Shown piece after piece: positions 1 through 12,115 of a DNA stretch of 64,000 nt. Within the stretch, counting starts at the first letter, position 1. Every line of letters starts with the position of its first letter. A program made the position numbers and the translations under genes. The notes beneath the pieces were generated by a model. The model worked only from the letters and a program-made list of their open reading frames with translations, did no database searches and was not told the DNA's origin. The DNA comes from Poecilobothrus nobilitatus (lineage: Eukaryota; Arthropoda; Insecta; Diptera; Dolichopodidae), in NCBI GenBank assembly GCA_947095535.1, contig OX352772.1, positions 228,276,491 to 228,340,490 of the forward strand. The letters are read 5' to 3'.

Positions 1-600
1 ATCAAATAAAAATGCAGCGAAAGTGCAAACTGAATTGACAAATGCTACATAAGGTAACAGAGGTACAAATAAATTTGCTACAAGAATAGAAACACTTATA
101 GCTCAGTTAAATAAAATACAAATATCGGGGGATTCACAGGGAGATAATAACAGGGAGATTCACATAGAGGTATAATAATGCAACTCAATGACCAATTGGG
201 TCTTAATACGTTTAAAAATGGTCTGAATGAAAAATGTAGATCAGTAATTTTAGCAGCTAAACCAAAGAACTTCAATGAGGCAATACAGCTAGCAGCTGAG
301 ATGGACAATGACGTTTGATCGAGCAAAGTCGTGCATTCCAGAACAAATAATTTTAGAGGTAGAAATAACTACCAAAATAACAGACGTAACAATAACTACA
401 ATAATAGAAATAATTTTAATAATAATAATAATTACAAAACAACGGAAATAGTAATTACAATAATATCAATAATAACTATAATAATGATAATTATAGGTTT
501 TCTAACAATAATCAGGAAAACTACACTGGCCCTAAGAAATCCGGGGCATGCCAACATTATGCAAAGGAATACTCAAAACCGATTCAAGAAAAGATAATAA
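1..600 (+). pseudogene. Gag (capsid/nucleocapsid) remnant, copy A1
   Basis: Gag would form the retroelement particle and bind RNA. Visible here are the capsid C-terminal segment (NGLNEKCRSVIL and AAEMDNDV), then a low-complexity NNFRGRNNYQNN tract, then a degenerate knuckle (NPGHAN) with its flanking cysteines missing. Stops and frameshifts break it, including an extra partial duplication near 129-165. The start lies outside the window. The four-copy alignment supports the gag identity. Confidence 0.75.
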
Positions 601-1924
601 GCAGCATAAACAATGATAAAAGCTGCACAACCATAATTAAAGTAAGAATAAAAAAAACAGAAATGATTATCTGACATTATTGATAGACACAGGACGTATA
701 AAAACAACATAATAAACCAACAAATATCAGAAAACGAAGTGTGCAAAATAAAAGGCATCACAGATAAAAAAATTTATGACAGGATGTAATAAATTTAGAA
801 CTAAAAATTGAAGAATATTAAACATACATTTGACGTAATAGATGAAGAAATACACACAACTATAAACAGTATTTTAAGCAGAGATTTTCTATTTGATAAC
901 AAATGCAAAATAGATTATGAAACATGCACACTAATTATATCAATCAAGATGAAGATATAGTATTACCAACGAGTAAAAATACTAGGACTCTACAAACATC
1001 ATGGTACAACCTCGATCAGAAGCTATTATAAAAGTAGACTTAAATATAAAAGAAGACAGCATAATTATAGGCACAGAAATGGTAAAAGGCGTTTTCATAG
1101 CAAATACAATTATTCCAGCAAAAGGATTAAAACATGCAAACATTTAAAATACTAGGGATACACCAGTAACTATAAAAACAACTGAAATAGAAGTTGAACC
1201 TTTAAGATATTATGAAATATTATCTTTTAAGAATAAGAATACTTCAAAAGCAAGATTTGTAAAAGTAAAGAAAGAAATAAATATAGATAGCTGGGATACA
1301 AAAGCAAAAATAACTATTTTAGACATATGTGAACAATTTCAAAATATTATTCATTTCGAAAACGAAATGCTTAAATGAAACAATTACTATGAGCAACGAA
1401 TTTCAACAATAGACAAGCCTCCAGTATATATTAAAAATTATAGAATACCAAATGTCTAACTGGAAGATATTGAGAAGCAAGTATCAAAACTAAGAGAAGA
1501 TGACATAATTGAAAATTCTACTAGTTCGTACAACTCACCATTATTAATTGTTCCAAAAAAAAGTAAAAATGGAGATTAGTTGTTGATTTGAGAGCTTTAG
1601 GTAAGAAAATTGTAGATGACGAATTTCCATTAACCAGATTAGATGATATATTGGACAAGCTAAATGTTTTTCAACACTGGATATGATAAGTTCTTCTCAC
1701 CAAATTCCGTTGAATACGAAACCAAGGCAAATGACAACATTTTCTACAAATAAAGGAAATTACCAATTTAAAAGATTACCATTTGGACTGAAAATATCAA
1801 CCAGCGTATGTTATCTGTAGCACTTGTGTTAGCAACTTTATTATCTATTAGTTTTCAGCGTATGTTATCTGTAGCACTAAGCGGTTTACAATAAATTGCA
1901 TTTCTATATATCGAACATATCGAA

Positions 1925-2320
1925 CATTATCGGTTATACGTATAACACAAAATATTTTTCATTAAGGAAAATTTTGCAGAGATATATCGTTGAATAGAAA
2001 ATATTTGGACTTTTTAAAAATCCACGAGACAAATCCTAAATTTTAGCTTTAGTAAGACAAGTAGGGCCAGAAAATATTAAAGAATTCCAAAAGGTATATA
2101 ATGAGACAACATCAGAACCACATAGCTATATTATTTTAGATTTGACACAAGGTATAAACGATTTATTTCAATTTAGAACTGATATATTTGATAAAAATTC
2201 AAAAAGTTGTGGGTGTTCTTGTACATTAGATCAACTAAAAAACTAAACATTATGCGAAAAAAATGAAACGTTTGGTAACAAATCAACATATACTGCATAC
2301 TGTAAAAAATTCTAAAACTA
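1925..2320 (+). pseudogene. Polinton packaging-ATPase fragment inside chimeric repeat A1
   Basis: Translated pieces match the C-terminal half of the ATPase at 28,449-29,168: TQNIFH, FKNPRD, ENIKEFQKVYNETTSEPHS, YIILDLTQGINDLF, and a tail with CGCSC and CEKNETF. In A1 the Walker B segment has been lost, and RT sequence runs almost directly into the TQNIFH motif. Several frameshifts and stops are present. Homology to an intact-order viral gene elsewhere in the same window makes the identity secure. Expression is unlikely. Confidence 0.85.
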
Positions 2321-2482
2321 AATAAAGTAGATAAAACAGAATTTAAAAAATTTATAAACTCGAATGACATTTCGGTGTCCGATATATTTATTGCAAGCGA
2401 TCAGAAATTTTTAAAATAATTTTATTAATTTAAGATTAAATGTAGGTACAAAAAAAAAATTTTTTTAAGTAGATTAAATATT

Positions 2483-5180
2483 AACTAGTGTCGCCAGCGC
2501 TAGAAATTGGAGCAAATGTCACCAAGCGCTCGATATTTGAACGAAGGATGGAATCTTTTCCACGGTAGGTGGAATCTTACACAGACGCAAAGAAAATCTA
2601 ACAAATTCAATGTGAATCGCAATCGCTGTAAAAAAATACTCATATAAATAATAATTTGCTTTTGAAAAACAATTAAACATATTTTTTCATTCATTAAAAA
2701 TATTAAAATGTTTATATTAGGTTTTCAAAAATATTTTATGACATCAATAATAATTATGTAACCAAAATAACTTACGTATAAATATATCTACCTACCTAAT
2801 TTAAAATAAAAAAAATCAAAAGAAACAATTTAAATTTATTTTTTAAATACATAATATATAATAACTAGAAAATCTCCTGTACATTTCTATAGATGCAAAA
2901 ATATTTACGTTATCATACTGACTCCCTAAACAAACTTCCTAAAAAATTGATTTTTACATCAACACCATTAAAAAACGTTAGAATCATTTACTTGATGTAA
3001 TAGAAAAAAAATCATAAAACACACATAAAATAAAAAAAGCTAGGTACAGTTTATTAATTTTTTCTAGCCGTTTTTTCGTGGTGATAATTTTTGACAGTTT
3101 TTTAATCATTTAGAAAAAATGATCCAAGCAAAAAACACATTCAGGGTAAAAGTTCGTAGCGATATGTCAAACATTGTTTGAAACACATGTATAAAGTGCA
3201 CAATAAAAATCGGCGAAAAAATTTCGGTGATTTTTTTGCCCGGCTGAAAAATTTATATTTTATAATTTTGTAAGGGCGAAATTAATATAGTTATATTGTG
3301 ACATTAAAATTCAAAAACATTAAAATTTTTAGCGGCATTTTTTTAACATTCAATTTGCAGATAGGTTAAAATAATAATATGTCATTTGAAGAAAAATTAA
3401 TCGAGGAAATAATAAGGAAAATAATAAATTAAGTGAAGACATATTCATTCTTGTTAGTTTCAAAAAATGTTCTTCATCCTTTTCTTTTATTTCCATATAA
3501 TATTTTACGAAGAAATCATCTTGTTCCGATGTTCATTTGCTATGAAATTCGAATTCACCCACCAACCGCTACGACATTTTTTTTGTTACATTTAAAACAA
3601 TCCTAATAATCGAAATAATTTTAATATTTTTTAAAATTTTACTCTCTATTTTTTTTTTAGTTTAAAAAAAAATTTTTATGCAAATAAAAAACAACTGTTT
3701 TCGCTGCGAAATTTTCGACCCGAAATATGTCCATCGCCCTGAATGTGTTTTTACCTTTTAGCTCGAGTTGTAATTTTCTGTTTTCCATGTGGAAATTTAC
3801 CCGAAATTTAAAAGAATATAACACTTGGACACCTATTAAATAATTATTTTTTTTTGCAAAAATATTTCTACCAATCTTAGTAGAAAAATGACATATTTAT
3901 CTAAATATGCCGAATTTTATATTAAATTAAAGTTTTTAGTTTTTCTACATTACCTACATTTTATCAAAAATTTTAACTTTATTTAACAAAACTACTTTCC
4001 TGTCTTTTGCGTTTATTTTTCTTTTTGCTTGAAAACAATTAGCTGAATTTAATTTATTTAAATGTACTTAGGAAGAGGTCTTTGGTGTATTTCATAAAAG
4101 ATTCATGTCTCTGATAATGAAATTTCATAAATTTTCAGGTCCTTTTTTGTGACAGTCGTTTTCGACAGCTTTCTAATTAATCTTATCAAACCGTCGCGAC
4201 TTTTTCTCTGGCGGTGAAATTTATTGCGTGACGGAATTCACACATACTAAGGATTAGAAATTTCAAAAGCTATATCTGATCTGATGATTTCTAATAAATT
4301 TTATTTTTTTCCATGGCTAACAATATTATTAATAGTCTAATAATAAATTAGTACAAAATTAAGAATCTTTTGTGAGAGAAGGCTTCTAAAATGAAATTTT
4401 GTATGTTATTTTTTTCCTTATTTTAAGAAAAATATCCGTTTCTATAATATTTAGTAAGTTTCTGACTTCTGTTACAATTATCTAAATCTGCCGAATTTTC
4501 TATTAATAAAAAAAATTTTAATATTTTATGTTATATCAAAAATTCAGCTAAAATCAAAATTTCAACATAAATAAACAAAACTACTTTAAAGTCTGTTGCG
4601 AAGCTTTTACCAGCTTTTATAATAGTGAAAACAAAATCAAGAATAAAATCGGCCTATTATTTTTTTCTTATAAATATGTGGCTTACTATAAACTTTGTTC
4701 TTTCACTTTCAGGCCTTTTAATTTTTTTAAGAGTATATTTATTTTTCCAAAACAAAGAATTATTTAAAAACTGCCAACAGAAGATTAATAATTTATTTTT
4801 AATTTACCGTTGCGACCAGTTCATAATGGATGTGGCGGTCAAATTTAAAGATTAAAAATTTGCTTTAAATTTTAAAAAGTAAAAAATCTTAAAATTCTTA
4901 CTTTTAATGAAAATTTTGAGTCTCTGATAATACTTTTAGTCAAAGATTTGTGTCTCTGATAAAAAAATTTTAAATTATTAAATAAACATAGAAAAATATC
5001 ATCACTGCCAGTTTAGTTTAGATTGTGTGTGAGTGGTTTATTATAGAAAAAAAATATTATTTTTACATGTTGGCAACGTCTCGCCAACATCTTGTGTAAT
5101 TTATTATAGATACCTAAGTATGTATGTACAAACAAAATTATAAAAAAAAAAAATCAGATATGAATCCAATTTCTTTTCTT
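2483..5180. repeat. A-unit 3' tail, non-coding, directly repeated at 45,471-48,340
   Basis: No gene is visible. From about 2590 to 4020 the sequence is nearly the same as 45,471-48,340, which has an extra insertion at about 46,011-47,356. Identity stops at about 4020, after the shared words 'gtcttttgcg tttattttt'. The part from 4020 to 5180 is AT-rich and I recognise nothing in it except about 5110-5180, which matches 60,380-60,440 at the end of unit B2. Short ORFs here are chance frames. Confidence 0.75.
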
Positions 5181-5571
5181 CCGTTCAAATATAACGATAC
5201 CTCCCGCATCAAATTTTTATTTAAAAATGAATTTTTTTCACACAAGCATTGATAAGTAAGGCGGTTGAATGAGTTCACGTGAAAACGTTTTTAGTCGTTC
5301 TTTCTAGGCTTCGTGTAATATAGGCCAATGAATATTGATTATAATTGATTATTTGAATGATTAAGTAATTAATATAATATGTATGTATGCGCATTTTTTT
5401 TTTACAAAAAGAACAACAAAAGAAAACAAAAAGAATAATCAACCAAGTAACATTATATTAAGATCATTTTATTTAATAATTTCAAATTAGGATGTTGAGA
5501 GAAAAAAAGAGAGTGATGAAATGTGAATGTGATGTAATTGTGAAATAACATGTGAAATAATTTTGGATTAC
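5181..5571. other. AT-rich spacer without recognisable gene
   Basis: Unique-looking AT-rich sequence between the A1 tail and the truncated 3' side of the non-LTR fragment. I see no ORF, RNA gene or repeat that can be supported. Confidence 0.4.
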
Positions 5572-6110
5572 AGGACTATTGACAAATCTATAGAACTAAA
5601 AGTTTTATGAGAAAAACTTAAAAACGTTGGCGAGCCATCATTAAGAATATTAAGTCCACAATCATCAAGAATTTGTTCAATTATTCTTCCTCTTCCATCT
5701 GTTTTATGTGATCCCCATAAAATATTATGAGAGTTGAAGTCACCCACTAGGATAAAAGGATCATCAAATTGTCTTATAAGATCAAATATTTCATTATTAT
5801 TAATATGCATATTATTCTCTAAGTATATGTTACATAATATAAATTTAAGCGGAAAGAGTAATTTAGTTTCTACGGCCTGAAGATTAGTGTTAATATGAAA
5901 ATAATTAGAACTATACGATTCATGTATATAAATAGCTACACCTCCATGAGAAACAGTATTTGACTGTACATTTTTATAATATACCTTAAAATTCTTCTTC
6001 ACAGGTTTATGATTAAATTGAAATTTAGTTTCCTGTATACAACAAGCCATTGGTTTAAATTTGTCTAACATCAAATTAAATTCTTAAATGTGAGAATAAA
6101 GCCCATCAGG
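5572..6110 (-). pseudogene. ORF2 endonuclease domain, truncated
   Basis: This is the APE-like endonuclease that nicks target DNA for non-LTR retrotransposition. Visible in order are an Asn motif (QWNPDG, around 6110-6125), the metal-binding Glu motif (CIQETKF), the catalytic block VGDFNSHNILWGS and the SSIDLSIV motif. The C-terminal S-D-H motif and the whole RT are missing because the homology ends at about 5572. The longest open frame starts at an ATG at 6074, but the QWN motif upstream shows the domain begins earlier, across a stop. Confidence 0.85.
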
Positions 6111-6126
6111 GTTCCATTGAACTATA

Positions 6127-7459
6127 TTATGCGAATTCAACATCTTGTGAAATATCAGAAACTTCAGCTTCATCAAAGCTACTAATACTACTTTCTAGAA
6201 TAGAAATAGAATCTAAATTTTTATTAGTTTTTAATTTTTTATTTTTATTACTTAATTTTTTAATTTCTCGTTTTTGTTTTTGAGAAAGTTTTTTATTAAA
6301 AATAGTATTACCATTTTCTAATTTTTTCAACATTAATTTTTCATTTTTATCAATTTGATTACTACCAACATCATCTATTTTAGTTTTTTTATTAGAAATT
6401 ACCGAGGGTTTTGAATTATTTGTATTTCTATTGATTGCATTTGGTTGCTCTTCTCTTACCATAGGTATGACGTTTAATATATTATTTGTTTGTTGTTGTA
6501 ATATTAGAGATATTAGAGATATTAATAATAGAGTTATCTTGCTCTTTATTATTTCATGAACATTTGCAGTTACATTTTTTAATATTATTCTTTACTATAT
6601 TTGAAAACGATTTTGTTGTCCCGTATCGCAAGTTGTATCTTCTTACGGCTTCTTTAATTTCAACATTTTCTTTGACTTTTATAGTTTTGATTTCCCTTTC
6701 TTTCACATATCTTGGACATTTGTTGAAGAAAGCGTTATGTGATTCTTTGCAATTAATACATTTTTCAACTTTTAAGCACTTTTCGTTTTCTTTAGTGTGA
6801 TAATTTTCACTACAATTAGAGCAAATCCTATCTTTTTTACAGTTAACAGCCAAATGATTAAAATTTAAACAATTTAAACATCTCATTAGTGGAGGAATGT
6901 ACGATCTAACATTATATTTTTGATATCCTATAACGATTTCTTCTGAAAATTTGGAAGTTGAAAATTTTATGCAGTATAAACCAGTTTCAATGACATTGTC
7001 TCCAATATTTTTTTTTAACCTTTTAATTTCTACAATTTTTTGATTTTTCATTTCCAACAAAAATTCTTCATCAGACACATATTTCAATTCAGGACAAAAT
7101 ATAACTCCCTTGCCCTCATTTTATGATTGATGTTCCTCTACAATAACATTTATTTCATTATTTAACTTGCTAATTTCAATTATTTTTTTTGCCTGCTTAA
7201 CGTTTCTTGTTTGGATCAATACAGAACCATTTCTTAGTTTAAAGTGTTTTAAAATATCACCGGCGGCACTCTGCAAAACACGTTTAAGTAAAAAGGGCGA
7301 CACTGTACTCATGTCTTTGTTTACATCCAATCTCTTCATTACTAAAAATTTTTGATATTCATTAAGATTTTTTAATTTTCTTGTAGAATCAAACACAACA
7401 CTTAAATTATTGTTGGATATGGTTCCTCCACCAAAAAGTGGACGCTCGTTTCCAACCAT
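6127..7459 (-). pseudogene. ORF1 (Gag-like, CCHC zinc knuckle protein) of non-LTR element
   Basis: Nucleic-acid-binding ORF1 protein of a Jockey/I-type element. It starts with an ATG at 7459. One in-frame TAA (7121-7123) separates the first 112 residues from the next open stretch, which is in the same frame. Three consecutive Cys/His knuckles follow (MRCLNCLNFNHLAVNC, ICSNCSENYHTKENEKC, KCINCKESHNAFFNKC) at about 6680-6880. After about 6500 the frame shifts into a Lys/Asn-rich tail that ends at 6127. The knuckle triplet is diagnostic for this ORF1 class. Confidence 0.85.
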
Positions 7460-8509
7460 ATTATTTCAAAAATTTAGTTTTTGCTTTTTTTTTTTTTAAT
7501 TGCTGATAAAATTAATAAATATGCTCAAAATTGTTACTAGGGATTGAAATATTAAAATATTCCGTTAGCACTAGATTTTTAACAAAATTATAAAATTGTA
7601 TTATGTATAATCTTATGTTTACTTTTAATATATTCTTTTTTTTTTAAATTCAAGAGAGATTGAAATTAAAATTAAATAGGTATAATAAAAAGAAAAGAAA
7701 AGAAAAATTATTATTTGCATTATAAAAATGAATTATTCTTTTTATTTATGAATGTTTTATAGAATTTTTTGATTAAAATAATAAATATCTATTTTTTTGT
7801 TTTTTACTTTCTCCGAAGAGATTTCGATCACGACTGTTCAAATTATTTGTTTCAGTAAATCGTTTTTAAAATTTTGGATTAAATATTCTAAAACAAAAAA
7901 AAAAAATTTTTTTCTAATTTTTAAACTACAATTTATTAAAAATTTATTTTGCGTTTTACACTTTCGACACTCTTAGCTTAGATTAAATATTCTAAAACAA
8001 CAAAAAAAAAAAGTTTTTTTTTCAAATTTTTAAACTACAATTTATTAAAAATTTATTTTGCGTTTTACACTTTCGATACACTTAGCTGTATAGTGAGATT
8101 TCATATGCCAACTCGTTTCATATCAGTTTTTTTGTCTTCTTTTCACATGATAAAATCTTATTACTATTTAAATCTATTTTTTTTTTCAATTTTGTTATTT
8201 CGAGTAACATAGAAAAATATGGTCACGTGGTGAGAGTGGCCCCTCTTATTATAATAGATAATCTTTGGTAAATATATATATATATATGTATGTATGTATG
8301 TGTCACTTTAAAACTGTTATAATCATAATAATAATACTATGAAATTTAATAACTTTTAGAATGAAACTTTTAGAATCGACAACAAAGAGAGAGAGATTGA
8401 ATTCCGAGGCAAACTAAAATCATTGTTGATTCAGAAAATAACATTCTTTGGATTTCTATAATCTATTCTTATTCTATGGTAATATAAATATGTACTTATT
8501 AAATTTTTA
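7460..8509. other. AT-rich intergenic DNA with a 104-bp tandem duplication
   Basis: No gene. Positions 7878-8088 hold two head-to-tail copies of a sequence of about 104 bp (beginning 'attaaatattctaaaac' at 7878 and 7982). A short (TA)n/(TATG)n tract lies at about 8270-8300. The rest is featureless. Confidence 0.6.
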
Positions 8510-9316
8510 TTTTTCTTATAAATTATTATTGTTTGGATACAGAATACAGTACATAATATAGTAGACACACACTCAATTTTTGACAATTTTTTTTTTTTTT
8601 AAATTCAAAAGTAAATGAAAAAAACATTCTAACATTGAATCCTTCAATTCTATTGTATGACATAAGTTTGTGTGTATCAAAAATAATTAGATATAGATCA
8701 ATTTTTATTGTTTGGACTTTTGGATATAGAATATACGATACAGTACGCACACACCGTAAGAAATAAAAATTTTTGACATTTTTGTTTTTTAAATACATAC
8801 TCGTATTCAAAAGAAAAAAAAATTAAAAACAGCAATTTCTAATATTGAATTCTTGACACAAGTTTGTGTATATCAAAAATAATTAGATATAGAAAGAAAT
8901 AAATAAATAGCTACATAAAAGTTAAGCCGGCTCAACAACACAGATAATTACAAAAAAATAAAAAATTAAAGATTTTTCTCTTTATAATTCAATTTAGTTT
9001 CATATGAGTCGGCTAATTTGTTGAACTGCAAAAGCAAATGAATTGCATTTATATACGTTTCTGTAAAAAAAAATTGAGCCGCAACCGAAAATGTATACCT
9101 GTTTTCATTTGAAATATCGCGAGAATATAAAAAAAAGGCATGGTTACATGTAAAATAAGAAAAGCTTTCTTTTGGCTGTTATTTCAATAAAATTGATCAA
9201 GTAGATTTTTGCAAATCGATACCGAAAGTTTTGTATGAAGAAAAATAAGCCGATTAAATATATAGATTTTTCATTAGCATAAAAATAAAAATATTTCTAA
9301 ATTAAATTATTTTTTT
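8510..9316 (+). repeat. B1 unit leader (5' non-coding part of chimeric repeat)
   Basis: This segment of about 0.8 kb precedes gag. It recurs at 16,072-16,973, at 49,935-50,523 and, cut short by the errantivirus, at 60,430-60,663. It may contain what is left of an LTR and leader, but I find no matching second copy on the 3' side, so an LTR cannot be claimed. Landmarks shared by copies are 'cttataaattattattg' and 'gtcggctaatttgttgaac'. Confidence 0.7.
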
Positions 9317-10340
9317 ATGGATTTAAGAATAAATAAATTAAATTCCTTACTAAAAACTTTAAAAAAGAACCCAACTAGAACTTATTCTCAGACTTATATA
9401 GAAGAGAAACGTAAAAAATGAATGAAGTTTGAGTATTATGAAAAAAATATTAAAGAGATTTTCGGTTTGAAATAAATCTAAAACTAAAAGAAATAACTAG
9501 ACAAATAACATCGTATTTAAAATAAAAACATCAGATAAAATGACGAATTTTAGCTATAAAAATTATATCCCAATTTGATGGAAATATAAAAGATGTATCA
9601 AATTTCTAAGGTTTAATTGATTTCTATTCAGAGACATTAAAAGATGCTGCTGAAAACACTAAATTAATCAAATTCATATTAGCCACTAAACTTTCAGATA
9701 AAGTTAAGAATAGGTTAATAACAGAAGAAGAAATCAACACATAAGAAAAATTTAAGAAAATAATAAATACAAATTTTACAGCGAAAGTGCAAACTGAATT
9801 GACAAATGCTACATAAGGTAACAGAGGTATAAATGAATTTGGTACAAGAATAGAAACACTTATAGCTCAGTTAAATAAAATACAATGATCGGAACAGGGA
9901 GATTCACATAGAGGTATAATAATGCAACTCAATGACCAATTGGGTCTAAATACGTTTAAAAATGGTCTAAATGAAAAATGTAGATCAGTAATTTTAGCAG
10001 CTAAACCAAAGAACTTCAAAGAGGCAATACCACCAGCAGCTGAGATGGACAATGACGTTCGATTAGGCAAAGTCATGCATTCCAGAACAAATAATTTTAG
10101 AGGTAGAAATAACTACCAAAATAACAGGCGTAACAATAACTACAATAAAAGAAATAATTTTAATAATAATAATAATTACAAAACAACGGCAATAGTAATT
10201 ACAATAGTATCAATAATAACTATAATAATGATAATTATAGGTTTTCTAACAATAATCAGGGAAACTACAATGGGCCCGCCCTAAGAAATCCGGGGCACAC
10301 CAAAAAATGCAAAGGAATACTCAAAACCAATTCAACAAAA
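9317..10340 (+). pseudogene. Gag of chimeric repeat, copy B1
   Basis: Gag capsid/nucleocapsid of a Ty3/gypsy-type element. The ATG at 9317 (MDLRINKLNSLLKTLKKN) is conserved in all copies that reach this far (16,974 and 50,524). Capsid motifs such as LIDFYSETLKDAAE follow, then NGLNEKCRSVIL, an Asn/Arg-rich region, and one half-preserved knuckle (NPGHTKKC) at about 10,290. Stops fall early in the frame, for example near 9418. The best open stretch is 9922-10,284. Non-functional as it stands. Confidence 0.8.
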
Positions 10341-10359
10341 GAAAATAAGCATCATAAAC

Positions 10360-10560
10360 AATGATAAAAGCTGCACAATCATAATTAAAGTAAGAATAAA
10401 AAATAAAAATGATTATCTGACACTATTGATAGGCACAGGACATGTATATCTAATTAAAAACAACGTAATAAACCAACAAAAATCAGAAAACGAAGTGTGC
10501 CAAATAAGCGGCATTACAGATAAAAATTTTATGAGAAAGGGTGTAATAAATTTAGATTTT
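10360..10560 (+). pseudogene. Retropepsin-like protease remnant, copy B1
   Basis: A short frame (INNDKSCTIIIKVRIK then DYLTLLIGTGHVYLI) fits the N-terminal part of a gypsy protease. The active-site D-T-G is changed to G-T-G in both B copies, while both A copies keep LLIDTG. The catalytic aspartate is therefore lost in the B lineage. The segment ends in an AT-rich stretch at 10,556-10,640 that replaces about 550 bp present in A copies. Confidence 0.7.
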
Positions 10561-10727
10561 AATTAAAATAATTAAAATTATTTAAAATAAATTATTTAAA
10601 ATAATTATTAAATTAATTAAAATAATTAATAAATAGATTATGAAACATGCATAATGAAGACGAAGATATAGTATTACCAACGACTATAAGTTCTAGAACT
10701 AGAAACTAGAAATACATACATAAAGCT

Positions 10728-11540
10728 TGGATACAAAAGCAAAAAACAACAATTTTAGACTTTTGTGAAAAATTTCAAAATATTTTTTATTTGGAGAACG
10801 AAATGATGACAATAGACAATTTCTACGAAAAACGAATTTCTACAATAGACAAGCATCAATTATATATTAAAAACTATAGAACACCAAATGTCCAACTGCA
10901 CGAAATTGAGAAGCAAGTATCACAACTAATGGAAGATGACATAATTGAAAATTCTACTATTCCATACAACTCACCATTATGAATTGTTCCAAAGAAAAGT
11001 AAAAAAGGAAAACAAAAATGGAGATTAGTTGTTGATTTCAGAGCTTTAAATAAGAAAATTGTAGATGACGAATTTCCATTAGCCATATTAGATAATATAT
11101 TGGACAAACTAGGAAAAGCTATATATTTTTCAACACTGGATATGACAAGTTCTTTTCATCAAATTCCGTTGAATCCAAAATCAAAGCAAATGACAGCATT
11201 TTCTACAAATAAAAGATATTACCAATTTAAAAGTTTCTTATTTGGACTGAAAATATCAACCAACTTTAGCAATTGTGTTGTCTCCAGTTTTCAGCGTATG
11301 TTATCTGTAGCACTAAGCGGTTTACAAGAAGCTGCATTTCTATATGTAAAGGACATAATAGCATTCGGGTTAAATCTAAGAGATCACAATGCTAATCTAG
11401 TCAAGATATTAGAACGCTTACAAGAATTCAATTTGAAACTTAAACCGTTAAAATGTTATTTTTTGAAGCCAGAAGTTGTATATTTAGGGGACACCTTATA
11501 AGTTCTGATAAAAACAAATTTAAAACTATAAAAAATTACG
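10728..11540 (+). pseudogene. Ty3/gypsy reverse transcriptase, copy B1, catalytic motif altered
   Basis: RT palm/fingers region of a gypsy-type Pol. Frame 10,791-11,501 is open apart from one TGA at 10,980-10,982. Visible motifs: NSPL...IVPKKSKKGK, WRLVVDFRALNKKIVDDEFPL, FSTLDMTSSFHQIPL, YYQFKSFLFGLK, and LKPLKCYFLKPEVVYLGDTL in the thumb. The catalytic box that should read Y-x-D-D is YVKD (11,343-11,354), so the first aspartate is a lysine. Copy B2 has the same change. After the thumb (FKTIKNY) the frame meets ATPase sequence instead of RNase H. Confidence 0.88.
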
Positions 11541-11544
11541 AATA

Positions 11545-12115
11545 ATGGAGGCAATGTACCAACCTTGATAGTTTTAGATGATTTAATGATTAACGCTTAT
11601 AACACGGAAGTTTGTTTACAAAAGAATCACATCATCGAAACTTATCGGTTATACTTATAACACAAAATATTTTTCATCAAGGAAAATTTTGAGGTATATT
11701 CAAAGGTATAGAAAATTCAGAAGTATATCGTTGATTAGAAAATATTTGGACTTTAAAAATCTGTTAAAAATTTATTTAAAAAATTGATTTAAAAATCCAC
11801 GAGACAAATCCTAAATTTTACCTTTAGCAAGACAAATAATGTCAGAAAATATTAAAGAATTCAAAAAGGCATATAATGAGACAACATCAGAACCACCCAG
11901 CTATATTATTTTAGACCTGACACAAGGTATAAACTATTTATTTCGATTTAGAACTGATATATTTGATAAAAATTCAAAAAGTTGTGGGTGTTCTTGTACA
12001 TTAGATCAACTAAAAAACAAAACATTATTCGAAAAAAATGAAACGTTTGATAACAAATCAACATATACTGCATACTTTAAAAAAATCTAAAACCAAATTA
12101 CGTAGATAACACAGA
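11545..12115 (+). pseudogene. Polinton packaging-ATPase fragment, copy B1
   Basis: Starts just before Walker B (PTLIVLDDLMINAYNTEVC, 11,557-11,615) and continues, with frameshifts and a gain of about 60 bp, through TQNIFHQGKF, NIKEFKKAYNETTSEPPS, YIILDLTQGINYLFRF and the Cys-rich tail to EKNETFDNKSTYTAYFKK. It corresponds to roughly the last 60% of the ATPase at 28,449-29,168. Walker A and the N-terminus are missing. The longest open piece is 11,839-12,090. Confidence 0.88.

Larger units (their letters stand above)
1..2482 (+). mobile_element. Chimeric repeat copy A1: gypsy gag-PR-RT fused to viral ATPase fragment
   Basis: The window opens inside a decayed Ty3/gypsy-like gag. It is followed by an Asn/Arg-rich nucleocapsid-like stretch (331-500), a protease remnant with LLIDTG (about 675-700), a diverged RT (about 1330-1900) and then Polinton ATPase coding sequence (about 1925-2320). 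It matches copy A2 (17,432-20,190) more closely than the B copies. Both A copies share a TGA in gag (near 316 and 17,742), about 550 bp between protease and RT that the B copies lack, and a short internal duplication around the RT 'FQRMLSVALS' segment. RNase H and integrase are absent. Frames are broken many times, so this is non-coding. Confidence 0.85.
5572..7459 (-). mobile_element. Jockey/I-like non-LTR retrotransposon fragment, 3' part missing
   Basis: Reading on the minus strand, an ORF1 gag with three CCHC knuckles (7459 to 6127) is followed by the first part of ORF2, an APE-type endonuclease, which stops abruptly at about 5572. The reverse transcriptase, 3' UTR and poly(A) or repeat tail are absent. 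Losing the 3' half while keeping the 5' half is the reverse of normal target-primed 5' truncation, so a later deletion or rearrangement is implied. I found no target-site duplication. Confidence 0.85.

Noticed and set aside
331..597. Asn-rich peptide followed by an Ile-rich hydrophobic stretch as a membrane protein
   Set aside because: The Ile-rich part is the Asn-rich AAT repeat read in a shifted frame (ATA/ATT) after a frameshift in gag.
2500..2694. 64-residue minus-strand ORF in the A tail
   Set aside because: Not preserved in the duplicate tail at 45.5 kb and without any motif.
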